NCBI RefSeq assembly: GCF_000330705.1
Contig: NZ_ANAM01000003.1
Coordinates: forward strand, 164,995-228,994
Length of the DNA stretch: 64,000 nt
From: Salinicoccus carnicancri Crm
GTDB taxonomy: Bacteria; Bacillota; Bacilli; Staphylococcales; Salinicoccaceae
Direction: 5' to 3'
A program made the translations under genes and the position numbers. Shown here one piece after another: positions 41,496 through 49,534 of this stretch (position 1 is the stretch's first letter; each line of letters starts with the position of its first letter). The notes below the pieces were generated by a model that did not search any database, was not told where the DNA came from, and saw only the letters and a list, made by a program, of their open reading frames with translations.

Positions 41496-42236
41496 ATGGA
41501 ACAGGACGATTTCAATGTTTCCAGTGAAAGTGTCATCAGGAATGCGATTCAGGAGATGATTCTTGCCAATGAGTTGAAGCCGGGGGACAAACTGCCGAGT
41601 GAGCACACGCTTGCTGATGAGTACAAGGTGAAGCGTATCGTGGTCAGGAACGCCTTCGTGCAGCTGGAGAAGATGGGTCTCATCGACAGCAGGCAGGGGG
41701 TCGGGCGGTTCATCAAGGAAAGGCGGCCGGTCATCGGGCTGGATATGTCGGGCCGGCGGAGCTTCTCGGACAAGATGAACGAACAGGGTGTGCCTTATGA
41801 AAGCCGGGTGGTTTTTGCTGGATACGCGGCGGATGAGGAACAGGAGAAGTACCGGGAGGTAATCGGTGCAGGCGGGGACACTGCAATTTACAAAGTCGCA
41901 CGGCTCAGGATTGTCAATCATGTGCCGTGTGCAATCCATATGTCGTATATCCGTGAGGATGTCGTCCCGCGTATTGACGGGGAACGGGACCGGCTTTCCT
42001 CCATGTTCGATTACTACAGGGAGAATGGGATCGTCAATCTGCGGTCGATGGATACGGAGGTCCATGCGGCTTTCCCGACACTCGCGGAGCAGAGGCACCT
42101 CGAGTGCCAGGAACTCGTGCCGCTCATCGTATACGAGTCACGGACGATGGATGAAGATACAGGCAGGATAATAGAACAGACACGGATTCTCTATCGCAGT
42201 GATCTGTTCAGGCACTCGCTCGGATCGGTGAATTAG
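41496..42236 (+). CDS. GntR-family regulator, HutC/UTRA type
   Basis: 246 aa. The winged helix (about 10-75) reads VIRNAIQEMILANELKPGDKLPSE, then TLADEYKVKRIVVRNAFVQLEKMGLI and GVGRFI. The C-terminal UTRA ligand domain spans about 90-240. PhnF, the regulator of phosphonate genes in some bacteria, belongs to this family, but so do many sugar and histidine regulators. The gene is not adjacent to the phn operon, which begins 5 kb away, so a link is only a possibility. ATG 41496 follows CGGAGGG. Confidence 0.88.
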   Translation: MEQDDFNVSSESVIRNAIQEMILANELKPGDKLPSEHTLADEYKVKRIVVRNAFVQLEKMGLIDSRQGVGRFIKERRPVIGLDMSGRRSFSDKMNEQGVPYESRVVFAGYAADEEQEKYREVIGAGGDTAIYKVARLRIVNHVPCAIHMSYIREDVVPRIDGERDRLSSMFDYYRENGIVNLRSMDTEVHAAFPTLAEQRHLECQELVPLIVYESRTMDEDTGRIIEQTRILYRSDLFRHSLGSVN

Positions 42237-42364
42237 CAACGACAAAGCGTGTAATCGTGCCTCTCCCATCCGAATTTTAACATTGCGTATTCAACATCAG
42301 GATGGACAGTTATAAATAATATTCAAGCTTGCCCTGACAAAACAGAATTGTAAAAACTTGGAAG

Positions 42365-42994
42365 TTATTTTTGGCTGAATGCGATATTCAGGCCGATGAG
42401 TGCGAACAGAGATCCCTGCACGAGGTTTATCTTTCTGTTTATGGTCGGATTTTTACGCAGCAGGTTTCCTGCTTTTCCGGCAAACAGACTGATCAGAACA
42501 AAGATCACCAGTGAGATGATCAGGAATAAAAAGCCGTACACCAGCATTTGGACAGGGACGCTGCCGCTATTGTAATTGATGAACTGAGGGAAAAAGGCCA
42601 GGAAGAATAAGGCGACTTTCGGATTCAACAGGTTCATGATGATGCCTTTTTTGTATAGCGCCCGGCAGTCCAGGGAATCCTCGGCTTCAAGGTCGAATTT
42701 TCCGCCCTTGTCCCTGAAAGCCTTGTATGCAAGGTATAAAAGATACGCTGCGCCTATATACTTTACGACATTGAAAGCCAGAGTCGAGTGGTAGATGACG
42801 GCGGACAGTCCGATTGCAGTGGCAGTGGTGTGGCAGAGTATGCCCGTACAAAGTCCCAGGGTAGTATAGATCCCTGCGTTCCTGCCTTTACTTATGCTCT
42901 GGGCAAGGACGAAAAGGTTATCCGGTCCGGGGGCGATTGTCAATACGATGGCCGCACCCAGAAAGGAAACGATAGTCAGAATTTCCAAAATCAT
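42365..42994 (-). CDS. LysE/RhtB-family amino-acid exporter
   Basis: About 209 aa with six membrane segments. The family opening is TIVSFLGAAIVLTIAPGPDNLFVLAQSISKG (landmark; APGPDN is the signature), followed by GLCTGILCHTTATAIGLS and LLNPKVALFFLAFFPQFI. It exports amino acids or related metabolites. The start is uncertain: ATG 42994 lies only two bases past GGGGAG, while TTG 42988 has better spacing. It is convergent with the GntR gene and divergent from the opine-dehydrogenase-like gene, with no clear terminator in the 127-base gap. Confidence 0.88.
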   Translation of the reverse strand: MILEILTIVSFLGAAIVLTIAPGPDNLFVLAQSISKGRNAGIYTTLGLCTGILCHTTATAIGLSAVIYHSTLAFNVVKYIGAAYLLYLAYKAFRDKGGKFDLEAEDSLDCRALYKKGIIMNLLNPKVALFFLAFFPQFINYNSGSVPVQMLVYGFLFLIISLVIFVLISLFAGKAGNLLRKNPTINRKINLVQGSLFALIGLNIAFSQK

Positions 42995-43121
42995 CACTCC
43001 CCATCAGTTTATATTTTCTCAATATTAACACATATCAGGCGGGATAGACATCTCGTAATTTTTTTTAGACAGAGTACTATGATAGTATAAGTTTCAAAAG
43101 ATGGGAAAAGGGGAGATGGAG

Positions 43122-44216
43122 ATGAAAGTTGGAAAAGTCGCCGTGATCGGAGCAGGAAATGGAGGAATCACTGCAGCTGCCGATCTCACAAACAGAGGTT
43201 TTTCAGTTTCACTGTTTGAGTCACCCGCATTTTCCGAAAATCTCGAAGGAATCAGAAAAAGGCGTGGAATAGTGCTTCAGGATGGAAATGGAGAAAAGTT
43301 CATCGATTTTACGGATGTCACCACGGATATTGAAGAAGCAGTGAGGGACGCTGAAATCATCATGCTGACGGTTCCAAGCTTTGCGATTGAGAATATCGCC
43401 GGGCAGCTTGCACCCATCGTTAAAAAGGGCCAGGTCATACTTTTAAATGGTGCAGGCTCGATGGGTTCCGTAAGATTTGTGAACCGGGCAAAAGAGGTGG
43501 GAATTGAAAGGGCATTCGATATAGCAGAGACGAACTCACTTACATACGGTACGCGTGCATTTCCGGACGAAGCGCGTGTGGAAGTTTCACTCTATGCGAA
43601 GCGGATTTTCCTTGCTGCCTTTCCGTCATCCCGGACCGGACGTATCCTTGAAATTTGTTCGGAGCTGTACGAATGCTTCATACCGGCGGAAAGCGTGTGG
43701 CATGCGGCACTTGAGAACGGTAATCCGGAAGTGCATCCCGGCCCGGCGCTATTGAACGCCGGACGGATAGACCACTCAAAAGGAGAGTTCTGGCTGTACA
43801 AAGAGGGGATCACGGAACACACAATCAAGCTTCTCAGGGCGATCGAGCGGGAACGGATGGCAATCGGCAGCGCTCTCGGCTACAATCTCGAAGATGCCGT
43901 ACAGAGCCGAGACGGCAGGGGATACTTCGAGGATGACGGGCGGAGCCTGCAGGAACTGTTCAATACAAGTCCGGTCTACACGAAGATCAAAGGTCCCGTG
44001 TCAATCGACTCCAGATATTTCACCGAAGATATTTCGAACGGACTCGTACTATGGTCGAATCTCGGGAAGCTTGCCGGTGTCGGGACACCGAATATTGATG
44101 CGGTAATTACACTCGGCGGGACTTTATTGGCACAGGACTTCCGTCAGACCGGACTGACCCTGGACAAACTGGGATTTTCCGGCATGACGTCCGCGGAAAT
44201 ACTGGAGAGCGTCTGA
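43122..44216 (+). CDS. octopine/opine dehydrogenase family NAD(P) enzyme
   Basis: 364 aa. The Rossmann start is VAVIGAGNGGITAAADLTNRG; the domain continues with DAEIIMLTVPSFAIENIAGQLAPIVKKGQ and LNGAGSMGSVRF. The C-terminal opine-type domain contains the conserved E-NGNPEVHPGPALLNAGRID histidine region, H238-like, used in octopine dehydrogenase. Such enzymes join or cleave a keto acid and an amino acid with NAD(P)H. ATG 43122 follows AAAAGGGGAG by six bases. It is 21 bases from an NhaC-family antiporter, so the pair probably handles one organic anion or opine. Confidence 0.82.
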   Translation: MKVGKVAVIGAGNGGITAAADLTNRGFSVSLFESPAFSENLEGIRKRRGIVLQDGNGEKFIDFTDVTTDIEEAVRDAEIIMLTVPSFAIENIAGQLAPIVKKGQVILLNGAGSMGSVRFVNRAKEVGIERAFDIAETNSLTYGTRAFPDEARVEVSLYAKRIFLAAFPSSRTGRILEICSELYECFIPAESVWHAALENGNPEVHPGPALLNAGRIDHSKGEFWLYKEGITEHTIKLLRAIERERMAIGSALGYNLEDAVQSRDGRGYFEDDGRSLQELFNTSPVYTKIKGPVSIDSRYFTEDISNGLVLWSNLGKLAGVGTPNIDAVITLGGTLLAQDFRQTGLTLDKLGFSGMTSAEILESV

Positions 44217-44237
44217 TCGACAAAAAGGGGTGGATGT

Positions 44238-45662
44238 ATGAAGAGGGAACCAACATTTTTTGAATCGATTTCGTGCTTTATCGTACTGGGGGCCGTCATT
44301 GGAATCGGATTCGGGTATTACGGCATCCCGATCCAGCCGCTTCTGCTTGTGGCGGCTGCCTATGCAGCACTGATTGCTCTCAGGATCGGTGTTTCCTGGA
44401 AAAAGATGGAGGAAGGCATCATCAGAAGGTTGAAAACGGCGATGCCTGCTATTTTCATACTTTTCTCGGTGGGCATCATCATCGGTACGTGGATCTACTC
44501 CGGCACAGTGCCGATGCTCATCTACTACGGGCTGCAGATTATCAGTCCTACATATTTCCTGGTGACATCATTTGTCATCGTTGCGGTTGTTTCTGTCGCG
44601 ACAGGCACTGCCTGGGGTTCCACTGCGACAGCGGGCGTGGCACTGATGGGCATCGCAGCAGAGCTTGATGTTTCACTTGCCATGGCGGCGGGCGCCGTCA
44701 TTTCAGGCGGTGTGTTCGGGGACAAGCTCTCACCGCTGTCCGACACGACCAACCTCGCACCGCTCGTCGTCGAAGTGAACCTTTATGAACACATCAGGCA
44801 CATGCTCTGGACGACGGTACCCGCTTCAATCACCGGTCTGATCGTCTGGTTTTTTGTGGGAATAAACACCGATTACTCCAGTGCATCCACCGGCAATGTT
44901 GAAGGGCTGCTGGCCGAACTGGATATGATATACAACTGGAACGTGTTCATGCTGATCCCCTTTGCCATCATCCTGTGGGGCGCATTCCGGAAGAAGCCCG
45001 TCGTGCCGATGATGCTGCTGTCATCCGTTGTGGCTGTCGTCATCGGCATGCTGTCAAACGGCTTCACACTGGTGGACGGCATGACGTCAATGGCGGACGG
45101 ATTCAGCGTGGCGATGATCAATGCGCCCGGAGTTGATCCGGATGCCCTGTCGGAAAATGTCACTTCATTGATTGTACGGGGCGGCATCTTTTCCATGACG
45201 ACCATAGTCGTGACGATCTTCTGCGGGTATGCATTTGCCGGCATCGTCGAAGTGGCGGGATGCCTGGATAAGATACTGTCCACATTCTCAAAGGTGATCG
45301 AAACCACATGGAAGCTTGTCGGTGTAACCATCCTCGGGAGCATCATCATCATTTTCACAGCAGGCGTCGCCTCGATTTCAATCATCATGGTCGGCGTGCT
45401 GCTGCAGGACGCCTATGCAAAACAGGGATTGCACGCGAAGAACCTTTCAAGGACTTTGGAGGACTCCGGCACCATGCTGCTGCCGTTCGTCCCCTGGGGT
45501 GTATCCGGTCTGTACTATCTGGAAGTCCTGGGCGTCAGTGTGGCAGATTACTGGATCTGGGCGATTCCATGTTATCTGTGTGTCGTATTCGCCATGTTCT
45601 ATGCCGGTACGGGGATCGGCATAGCGAAGTCCGAAGGACAGGCAGCCGTTAAGAGTGAGTAG
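44238..45662 (+). CDS. NhaC-family sodium/proton (or organic anion) antiporter
   Basis: 474 aa with about 12 membrane segments. NhaC marks include SVATGTAWGSTATAGVALMGIA, GGVFGDKLSPLSDTTNLAP (landmark near 150-170) and the late LLPFVPWGVSGLYYL. The family includes Na+/H+ antiporters and the malate-lactate antiporter MleN. Given the opine-dehydrogenase-like gene before it, exchange of an organic acid is as likely as simple sodium extrusion. AAAAAGGGGTGG provides the ribosome site. Confidence 0.88.
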   Translation: MKREPTFFESISCFIVLGAVIGIGFGYYGIPIQPLLLVAAAYAALIALRIGVSWKKMEEGIIRRLKTAMPAIFILFSVGIIIGTWIYSGTVPMLIYYGLQIISPTYFLVTSFVIVAVVSVATGTAWGSTATAGVALMGIAAELDVSLAMAAGAVISGGVFGDKLSPLSDTTNLAPLVVEVNLYEHIRHMLWTTVPASITGLIVWFFVGINTDYSSASTGNVEGLLAELDMIYNWNVFMLIPFAIILWGAFRKKPVVPMMLLSSVVAVVIGMLSNGFTLVDGMTSMADGFSVAMINAPGVDPDALSENVTSLIVRGGIFSMTTIVVTIFCGYAFAGIVEVAGCLDKILSTFSKVIETTWKLVGVTILGSIIIIFTAGVASISIIMVGVLLQDAYAKQGLHAKNLSRTLEDSGTMLLPFVPWGVSGLYYLEVLGVSVADYWIWAIPCYLCVVFAMFYAGTGIGIAKSEGQAAVKSE

Positions 45663-45689
45663 AATAAATGATTCGCTTGAAAGTGGAAT

Positions 45690-45716
45690 CTCCTGACATT
45701 TGTCAGGAGGTTTTTA
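45690..45716 (+). terminator. terminator of the opine dehydrogenase/nhaC operon
   Basis: CTCCTGACA and TGTCAGGAG pair around TT, followed by GTTTTTATTTT. Confidence 0.88.
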
Positions 45717-45853
45717 TTTTGGGGGAAATCCACTTTTGCCACAGGGACATCTGCAGTTTTACAAAATCTGCTTTTTGCAAAATTAAATAATCAAATCGGC
45801 TGAAAATGTGCATATATATAGTGAGGGGATTTTTATTTCAAAGGAGGGTATTT

Positions 45854-46876
45854 ATGTTTGTTACTGACAGGAGGAAATCTGCCGGCCATGCGCATCTGGA
45901 AATCCTGGGGAAGCGGGCGGCGCTTGACGGGAGGGAGAAACGGAGCCTGGATAGGTACAGGTCGGGGTATGAAGGTGAGCTGGAGTACGACCGGGTGTTC
46001 GATGAAGTGGGGCATGAACCGATGTATGTTTTCCGCGATATATGGCTTGGTATCGGTGATTCGAAGGTCCAGCTGGATGCACTGATTGTTGCTGACAACC
46101 TGCTGATCGTGAATGAAATCAAGAATTACAGTGGTCATTATTTTTATGAAAATGGAATCTGGAAAGTCAGGAATCAGCAGATTTCAGAAGATCCGGTCAG
46201 TCAGATTTCGACCGCCGCCAATAAATTGCTGCGCTTACGTTATGAATCCGGGGTTCAGTTTGAAGTGCAGAAGGAGATCGTGTTTGTCAATCCCTATATG
46301 ATACTCGGTCCGACCGATTATAAGAATGTGGAGCTTTTCGTCATGCGGAACCGGTTGAAGCAGTATTTCCGGAATTTCCATAACAATACTTTCGGCATGT
46401 CGGCAAAAGTCCTTGCGGAAGAAGTTGCCAGACATATCATCAGTCCGCCGCATCCTGCACCAAGTGCAGACATCAGCCGGGTGAAACTCGGGATGAGCTG
46501 TTACAAATGTCAAAGTTTTGATGTTTCGAAGAAGCGGTTCTGGTCCGAATGTCGGGAGTGCGGATATACAGAACCATTTGAACGGCTCGTTGTGCGCTCG
46601 GCAATTGAGTTTTCAGTTTTGCTGCCGGACGAGAAGGTGACCTGCCGGGGTATCCATGAATTTCTGGGGAAGTCTGTCAACTACCAGACCGTTCAGCGGA
46701 GATTGAGCCGTTATTTTGTGAAAAAAGGGGATTCCAGGAAGAGTCATTATATTGTGGAAGGGTGTGATCTGAAGAAAATCCTCACTGGCGCGAATTATGA
46801 CTCAGCTTATGAACAGGACATTGAGTACATGTCAGAGAAGCGCGGGGAGATATTCCGGAAGTATTTGAAGGTGTGA
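45854..46876 (+). CDS. NERD-domain protein with zinc ribbon and C-terminal helical domain
   Basis: 340 aa, soluble. The NERD domain (about 40-160) opens with GYEGELEYDRVFDEVG and contains VQLDALIVADNLLIVNEIKNYSGHY, with D and E-x-K of the nuclease-like core. A zinc ribbon with CYKCQ and CREC lies near 230-255. The C-terminal part resembles a winged helix (LGKSVNYQTVQRRLSRYFVKKG). NERD proteins are suspected nucleases or DNA-processing accessories with no confirmed activity. ATG 45854 follows AAAGGAGGG. Array C begins five bases after the stop. Confidence 0.8.
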   Translation: MFVTDRRKSAGHAHLEILGKRAALDGREKRSLDRYRSGYEGELEYDRVFDEVGHEPMYVFRDIWLGIGDSKVQLDALIVADNLLIVNEIKNYSGHYFYENGIWKVRNQQISEDPVSQISTAANKLLRLRYESGVQFEVQKEIVFVNPYMILGPTDYKNVELFVMRNRLKQYFRNFHNNTFGMSAKVLAEEVARHIISPPHPAPSADISRVKLGMSCYKCQSFDVSKKRFWSECRECGYTEPFERLVVRSAIEFSVLLPDEKVTCRGIHEFLGKSVNYQTVQRRLSRYFVKKGDSRKSHYIVEGCDLKKILTGANYDSAYEQDIEYMSEKRGEIFRKYLKV

Positions 46877-46880
46877 TTCC

Positions 46881-47300
46881 GAGTACGCGAAAGGCGCGTA
46901 TCACATCTACGAAGCGGGATCGAGTACGCGAAAGGCGCGTATCACATCTACGAACCGGAAACGAGTACGCGAAAGGCGCGTATCACGTCTACGAACCGGA
47001 AACGAGTACGCGAAAGGTGTGTATCACATCTACGAAGCGGAAACGAGTACGCGAAAGGTGTGTATCACATCTACGAAGCGGGATCGAGTACGCGAACGGC
47101 GCGTATCACGTCTACGAACCGGAAACGAGTACGCGAACGGCGTGTATCACATCTACGAACCGGAAACGAGTACGCGAAAGGCGTGTATCACATCTACGCA
47201 CCGGAATCGAGTACGCGAAAGGTGTGTATCACGTCTACGAACCGGAAACGAGTACGCGAAAGGCGCGTATCACGTCCACGAAGCGGGATCGTATCCCTGG
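46881..47300. repeat. tandem repeat array C (ten units of exactly 41 nt)
   Basis: GAGTACGCGAA starts at 46881, 46922, 46963, 47004, 47045, 47086, 47127, 47168, 47209 and 47250, always 41 bases apart. Each unit holds TACGCG-(5 nt)-YGYGTA, then TCACRTCTACGAA, then a variable AGCGGGATC or CCGGAAAC. The left arm is invariant; the right arm varies only C to T, which keeps G-U pairing in a plus-strand transcript. The last copy ends GATCGTATCCCTGGAAC, which resembles array B. The array fills most of the 595-base gap before phnG, directly after the NERD stop with no terminator between. The open frames are repeat artefacts. Confidence 0.95.
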
Positions 47301-47345
47301 AACATTCCTCTTACAGCTCAAAACAAATAATATATATGTACATAG

Positions 47346-47378
47346 AGGGCGGATGACCATTTTTGAGTCATCCGCCCT
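47346..47378. terminator. hairpin after array C
   Basis: AGGGCGGATGAC and GTCATCCGCCCT form a perfect 12-bp stem with a 9-base loop. The U tract is poor. It probably ends the NERD/array transcript before the phn operon. Confidence 0.65.
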
Positions 47379-47425
47379 TCATGTTCTAAACAATTCTTTT
47401 ACATACTTTACAGAGTCTTAAACGT

Positions 47426-47451
47426 CACTCACTTGGCAACAAGTTAGAGTG
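47426..47451 (+). promoter_or_regulatory. imperfect inverted repeat before phnG
   Basis: CACTCACTTG, GCAA, then CAAGTTAGAGTG form an inverted repeat with a 2-base bulge, about 20 bases before phnG. A phosphonate or phosphate regulator could bind here. No clear -35/-10 pair or Pho box was found. Confidence 0.4.
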
Positions 47452-47471
47452 TAGTCAAGGAGGTTGAGTTG

Positions 47472-47891
47472 ATGAAGAAAAAACGGTGGTCGCAACTATT
47501 TATAAAGTTTGGAAGAGATGAAGCGATACAATTTTTTGATAAATACCACAGCACAGTGCCTTTTGACATCATTTCAGAACCGACGGAAGGTCTGACTATG
47601 ATCAAAGTAAGGGAGCATGCGAAAAACAGCCTTTTTTACATGGGTGAGATGCTGGTGACTGAAACGAAGGTCCGGCACGGGGAGACGGTCGGCCTGGGCG
47701 TGGTCAAAGGCTCGGATGAAGAGTTGAGCATGGCGGTCGGGTTCATCGACTTGTGCTTCAATCTCGGTCTTCTGATTGATGAACTTGAAGATATACTGGA
47801 TGCATTGGAAATGAAAGAGGATATATATATCGAAAACAGGACGAAAGAGATTTTGAAAACCAAAGTCGATTTCGACATGATGACGGAGTAG
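47472..47891 (+). CDS. phnG: C-P lyase subunit PhnG
   Basis: 139 aa, close to the 150 aa of the E. coli protein. PhnG is part of the PhnGHIJ core; with PhnI and PhnH it attaches phosphonate to ribose, displacing adenine from ATP to give the ribose-1-phosphonate triphosphate. Family features are the basic start WSQLFIKFGRDEAI, TEGLTMIKVREHAKNSLFYMGEMLVTE and the glycine-rich GETVGLGVVKGSDEEL. It is the first gene of the operon; AAGGAGG precedes the ATG at 47472 with good spacing (TTG 47469 is less likely). Confidence 0.92.
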   Translation: MKKKRWSQLFIKFGRDEAIQFFDKYHSTVPFDIISEPTEGLTMIKVREHAKNSLFYMGEMLVTETKVRHGETVGLGVVKGSDEELSMAVGFIDLCFNLGLLIDELEDILDALEMKEDIYIENRTKEILKTKVDFDMMTE

Positions 47892-47902
47892 GGGGACGGC
47901 TT

Positions 47903-48463
47903 ATGACGACAATGGTCCATAATACGCAAAAGCATTACCGGGAGCTGGTGGATCTGTTCAGCAGACCGGGGGAGGTCAGGATTTCAACATTCGATACGCC
48001 GAACTTTACGAGTTTTTCAGATGCAACACTGGCGACGGTACTGACTTTATTCGACAATGAAATTTCTTTCCACACGCCGGAACAAAAGGATTACATCGAG
48101 TTCCAGACGCTGACAGGCGGGCGATATTCGGAAGATCTTTCTGAAGTCGATTACGCCGTGATCAAAGAACACGACCTGACGGGAGAGCTCATGATGACGA
48201 TAAAAGCAGGTACACTCGCTTCTCCTGAAAAATCGGCCACACTGATCATCGAAGTGGACTCGATCGGTGAGGGGCAGAAGTATTCACTCAAAGGTCCCGG
48301 CATCAAGACTGTCAATGAGATAGAGATGACATTCGATCCGAAATGGATGGAGCTCAGGACGGAACTCTGCAGCGAATTTCCGCTCGGTATCGATCTGATC
48401 CTGATCGACCGGCACAACCAGCTGGCAGTGATTCCGAGAACGACGATTACGGAGGTTATATAG
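47903..48463 (+). CDS. phnH: C-P lyase subunit PhnH
   Basis: 186 aa, near the E. coli length of 194. PhnH is the structural subunit of the core complex with a fold related to PLP transferases but no cofactor. Seen here: HYRELVDLFSRPGEVRISTF at the N-terminus (R-P-G), TVLTLFDNEISFHT, and the conserved C-terminal FPLGIDLILIDRHNQLAVIPRTT. It starts 11 bases after phnG with a GTAGGGGG site, and the next gene begins directly after its stop. Confidence 0.93.
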   Translation: MTTMVHNTQKHYRELVDLFSRPGEVRISTFDTPNFTSFSDATLATVLTLFDNEISFHTPEQKDYIEFQTLTGGRYSEDLSEVDYAVIKEHDLTGELMMTIKAGTLASPEKSATLIIEVDSIGEGQKYSLKGPGIKTVNEIEMTFDPKWMELRTELCSEFPLGIDLILIDRHNQLAVIPRTTITEVI

Positions 48464-49534
48464 ATGGGCTATGTAGCAGTCAAAGGCGGTACGAAAGCGA
48501 TTCAGGCATCCGTTGATGTGTATAAGAAGAAAAAACACATTTCCGGGATGGACATCAGCACAGAGCATGTAAAGGCGAATATGAACCAGCTGATCGACCA
48601 GGTGATGTCTGAAGCGAGTATGTACGACAGAAATCTGGCGTCACACGCCATAAAACAGGCCGAAGGTAATATGGAAGAAGCGGTGTTCCTGCTCCGTGCC
48701 CATCGTTCTACACTGCCGCGGCTTTATTATTCCACTGTGACGAACACACGTGAGATGTTTGTGGAACGCAGGGTGTCGGCAAGTTTCAAGGATATACCGG
48801 GCGGGCAGATTCTGGGTGCATCCCCGGATTTCACGCACAGGCTGCTGGATGATGGAATCACTTACGGCAGTGTGGAAACGGAAGGCGGCATCCCGGATGA
48901 GTACAATTACAAGCTGGATGATCTGCCGAAGGTGATCGATTACCTGGAGTCGGAGGGGCTGTTCACAAAGGAGGCTGAAGATAACACGACACCGGATGAT
49001 ATTACGAAGCATTCCATTGAGTTTCCGAGTTCCCGGAGCCAGCGGCTGCAATCACTGACACGCGGACAGACCGGTGCGGTGACATCACTTGGATATGTGG
49101 AGATCAGGGGATACGGCTATTCATCCCATCCGAATATCGGAGAAGTCAGGGTCGGTCAGCAGCCGGTCCATATCGATCCGGCGGGTGATGGTGACGAATA
49201 TTATATCGGTGACGTCGAACTGACGGAAGTTGAAGCATTCATGCCCGCAGATGATGCTGAAACTTCAGGGGAAGGGGCGCATGAAAAGACGTTCAGGATC
49301 GGCTACGGACTGACGTTCGGTCAGAATGAGACGAAGGCGATTGCAATGAGTGTACTGGACTACAGTCTGAGCAACCCTGTGCCGTCATCACCGACGGCAG
49401 ATGATGAATTTGTCCTGCTCCATATCGATTCGGTCGAATCGACAGGGTTCATCTCCCACTTGAAGCTGCCGCATTATGTAACATTCCAATCCGTATTGGA
49501 CCGGGTCAGACAGACGAAAGGAGACAGGGACTGA
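48464..49534 (+). CDS. phnI: C-P lyase subunit PhnI
   Basis: 356 aa, as in E. coli (354). PhnI has the nucleosidase-type activity of the complex and transfers the phosphonate to C1 of the ribose of ATP with PhnG, PhnH and PhnL. Conserved parts are GYVAVKGGTKAI, RLYYSTVTNTREMFVERRVSASFKDIPGGQILGASPDFTHRLLD (read as landmarks near 85-130), ITKHSIEFPSSRSQRLQSLTRGQTGAVTSLGYVEIRGYG near 185-225 and the C-terminal DEFVLLHIDSVESTGFISHLKLPHY. Start follows GGAGGT; the stop overlaps phnJ by one base. Confidence 0.95.
   Translation: MGYVAVKGGTKAIQASVDVYKKKKHISGMDISTEHVKANMNQLIDQVMSEASMYDRNLASHAIKQAEGNMEEAVFLLRAHRSTLPRLYYSTVTNTREMFVERRVSASFKDIPGGQILGASPDFTHRLLDDGITYGSVETEGGIPDEYNYKLDDLPKVIDYLESEGLFTKEAEDNTTPDDITKHSIEFPSSRSQRLQSLTRGQTGAVTSLGYVEIRGYGYSSHPNIGEVRVGQQPVHIDPAGDGDEYYIGDVELTEVEAFMPADDAETSGEGAHEKTFRIGYGLTFGQNETKAIAMSVLDYSLSNPVPSSPTADDEFVLLHIDSVESTGFISHLKLPHYVTFQSVLDRVRQTKGDRD

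Noticed and set aside
41496..42236. GntR/HutC gene as PhnF, regulator of the phn operon
   Set aside because: Family membership fits but the gene is 5 kb from phnG with five unrelated genes between, and its own promoter palindrome (ATATGC-TGT-GCATAT) is not seen before phnG.
46881..47300. CRISPR array or other spacer-bearing locus in the tandem repeats
   Set aside because: Units follow one another without unique spacers, and no cas gene is in the window. The same holds for arrays A, B and D.
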